DNA of 5,310 nt from JBEKLJ01 sp050010255. GTDB lineage: Bacteria; Acidobacteriota; Terriglobia; Bryobacterales; Bryobacteraceae. The translations under genes and the position numbers were made by a program. The notes below the pieces were generated by a model. That model did not search any database, was not told the DNA's origin, and was given only the letters and a program-made list of their open reading frames with translations. Positions 4,994 to 5,310 of the stretch are shown in pieces (the first letter of the stretch is position 1; the number at the start of each line of letters is the position of its first letter). The DNA is taken from the NCBI GenBank assembly GCA_050010255.1, contig JBEKLJ010000224.1, forward strand, positions 1 to 5,310, written 5' to 3'.

Positions 4994-5299
4994 ATGGCGG
5001 TCAAGTCCAGGAAGCGGCCATCGCGGAACATTATCGGGGAGCGGGTCAGAGAAGCCCGTCATCGATGTGATCCACCGCTGACTCAAGATCAATTGGCTGG
5101 GAGGTTGGCGCGCGAGGGTGTCCAGCTGGACAGGGTAGCCTTGGCGAAAGTTGAAGGTGGCCTCCGTTCCGCATTCGATTTTGAAGTGAAGGGCTTGGCC
5201 GCGGTCCTAAAGGTTGACGCCAATTGGCTATTGGGAATCGATTCGAGCACCCCGCCGCGAGGGAATAGAACAACGCAGCCCGGCAAGGCGCGTGCATGA
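4994..5299 (+). CDS. XRE-family helix-turn-helix transcriptional regulator
   Basis: This is a 101-residue DNA-binding protein. A basic N-terminal arm (MAVKSRKRPSRN) leads into a single HTH_XRE domain at about 12-81: NIIGERVREARH is helix 1, LTQDQLAGRLAREG helix 2, and VQLDRVALAKVEGGLR carries the recognition helix. VLKVDANWLLG closes the domain. The tail (about 82-101) is polar and disordered, and there is no sensor or peptidase domain, so it is a minimal regulator. The ATG at 4994 is chosen because the homology begins right after it; AGGGGA precedes it but sits very close, so initiation may be weak or regulated. The frame runs on upstream to 4877 without family-like sequence. A palindrome at 4942-4958 is a likely binding site. 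Target genes are not visible; the divergent protein or a downstream gene are candidates. Confidence 0.85.
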   Translation: MAVKSRKRPSRNIIGERVREARHRCDPPLTQDQLAGRLAREGVQLDRVALAKVEGGLRSAFDFEVKGLAAVLKVDANWLLGIDSSTPPRGNRTTQPGKARA

Positions 5300-5310
5300 G
5301 CTTCCCGGTA
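5296..5310 (+). CDS. Possible start of a downstream gene, translationally coupled (partial)
   Basis: An ATGA overlap joins the HTH stop codon (TGA 5297-5299) to an ATG at 5296, reading MSFPV to the window end. AAGG lies 8 nt upstream. Such overlaps are typical of regulator-effector operons, but only five codons are visible, so nothing can be said of the product. Confidence 0.25.

Noticed and set aside
1..5310. CRISPR array, rRNA or complete insertion sequence
   Set aside because: No regularly spaced short repeats, no rRNA-like blocks, and no transposase with terminal inverted repeats were seen.

Overview
This is a GC-rich bacterial chromosome fragment. Its RND pump tail, its secreted amidohydrolase fused to a CIA30-like domain, and a panC tail together suggest a soil-type acidobacterium or similar lineage. 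That placement is inference from gene flavour, not from a marker gene. The window reads as a core backbone broken by two accessory stretches.

Layout. (1) 2-424, plus strand: the 3' end of an MdtC-like RND efflux pump gene. (2) 513-601, minus strand: tRNA-Leu(TAA). (3) 609-1740, minus strand: a cargo block with a small putative lipoprotein gene and a 5'-truncated Mrr-like nuclease gene. (4) 1735-1930: a second, headless copy of the last 196 bp of the RND gene. (5) 1970-2058: a second tRNA-Leu(TAA). (6) 2107-3924, plus strand: an intact secreted amidohydrolase with a CIA30-like C-terminal domain. (7) 3973-4017, minus strand: only the last codons of panC, cut off abruptly. (8) 4018-5310: an accessory region with an unrecognised conserved-looking protein (minus), a 375-bp non-coding gap, and a small XRE-type HTH regulator (plus) with a palindrome just upstream.

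The main point of interest is 229-2067. Two pairs of direct repeats (RND tail, 196 bp, 5 differences; tRNA plus 9 bp, 98 bp, 1 difference) flank the cargo in the order R1-T1-cargo-R2-T2. The spacers inside the two R-T pairs are unrelated, so this is not a plain tandem duplication. It looks like a single-crossover (Campbell-type) integration of a small circle or foreign segment carrying a diverged version of the same locus. No integrase or transposase is visible. The insertion left an intact RND end, a complete tRNA cut off from its likely promoter, and a dead RND tail fused to a beheaded nuclease gene. A second breakpoint near 4017 removed panC.

No CRISPR array, complete IS element or rRNA is present. 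The accessory genes do not form an obvious multi-gene pathway. I see no clear, complete new system, only an unusual integration scar and two poorly known accessory genes.
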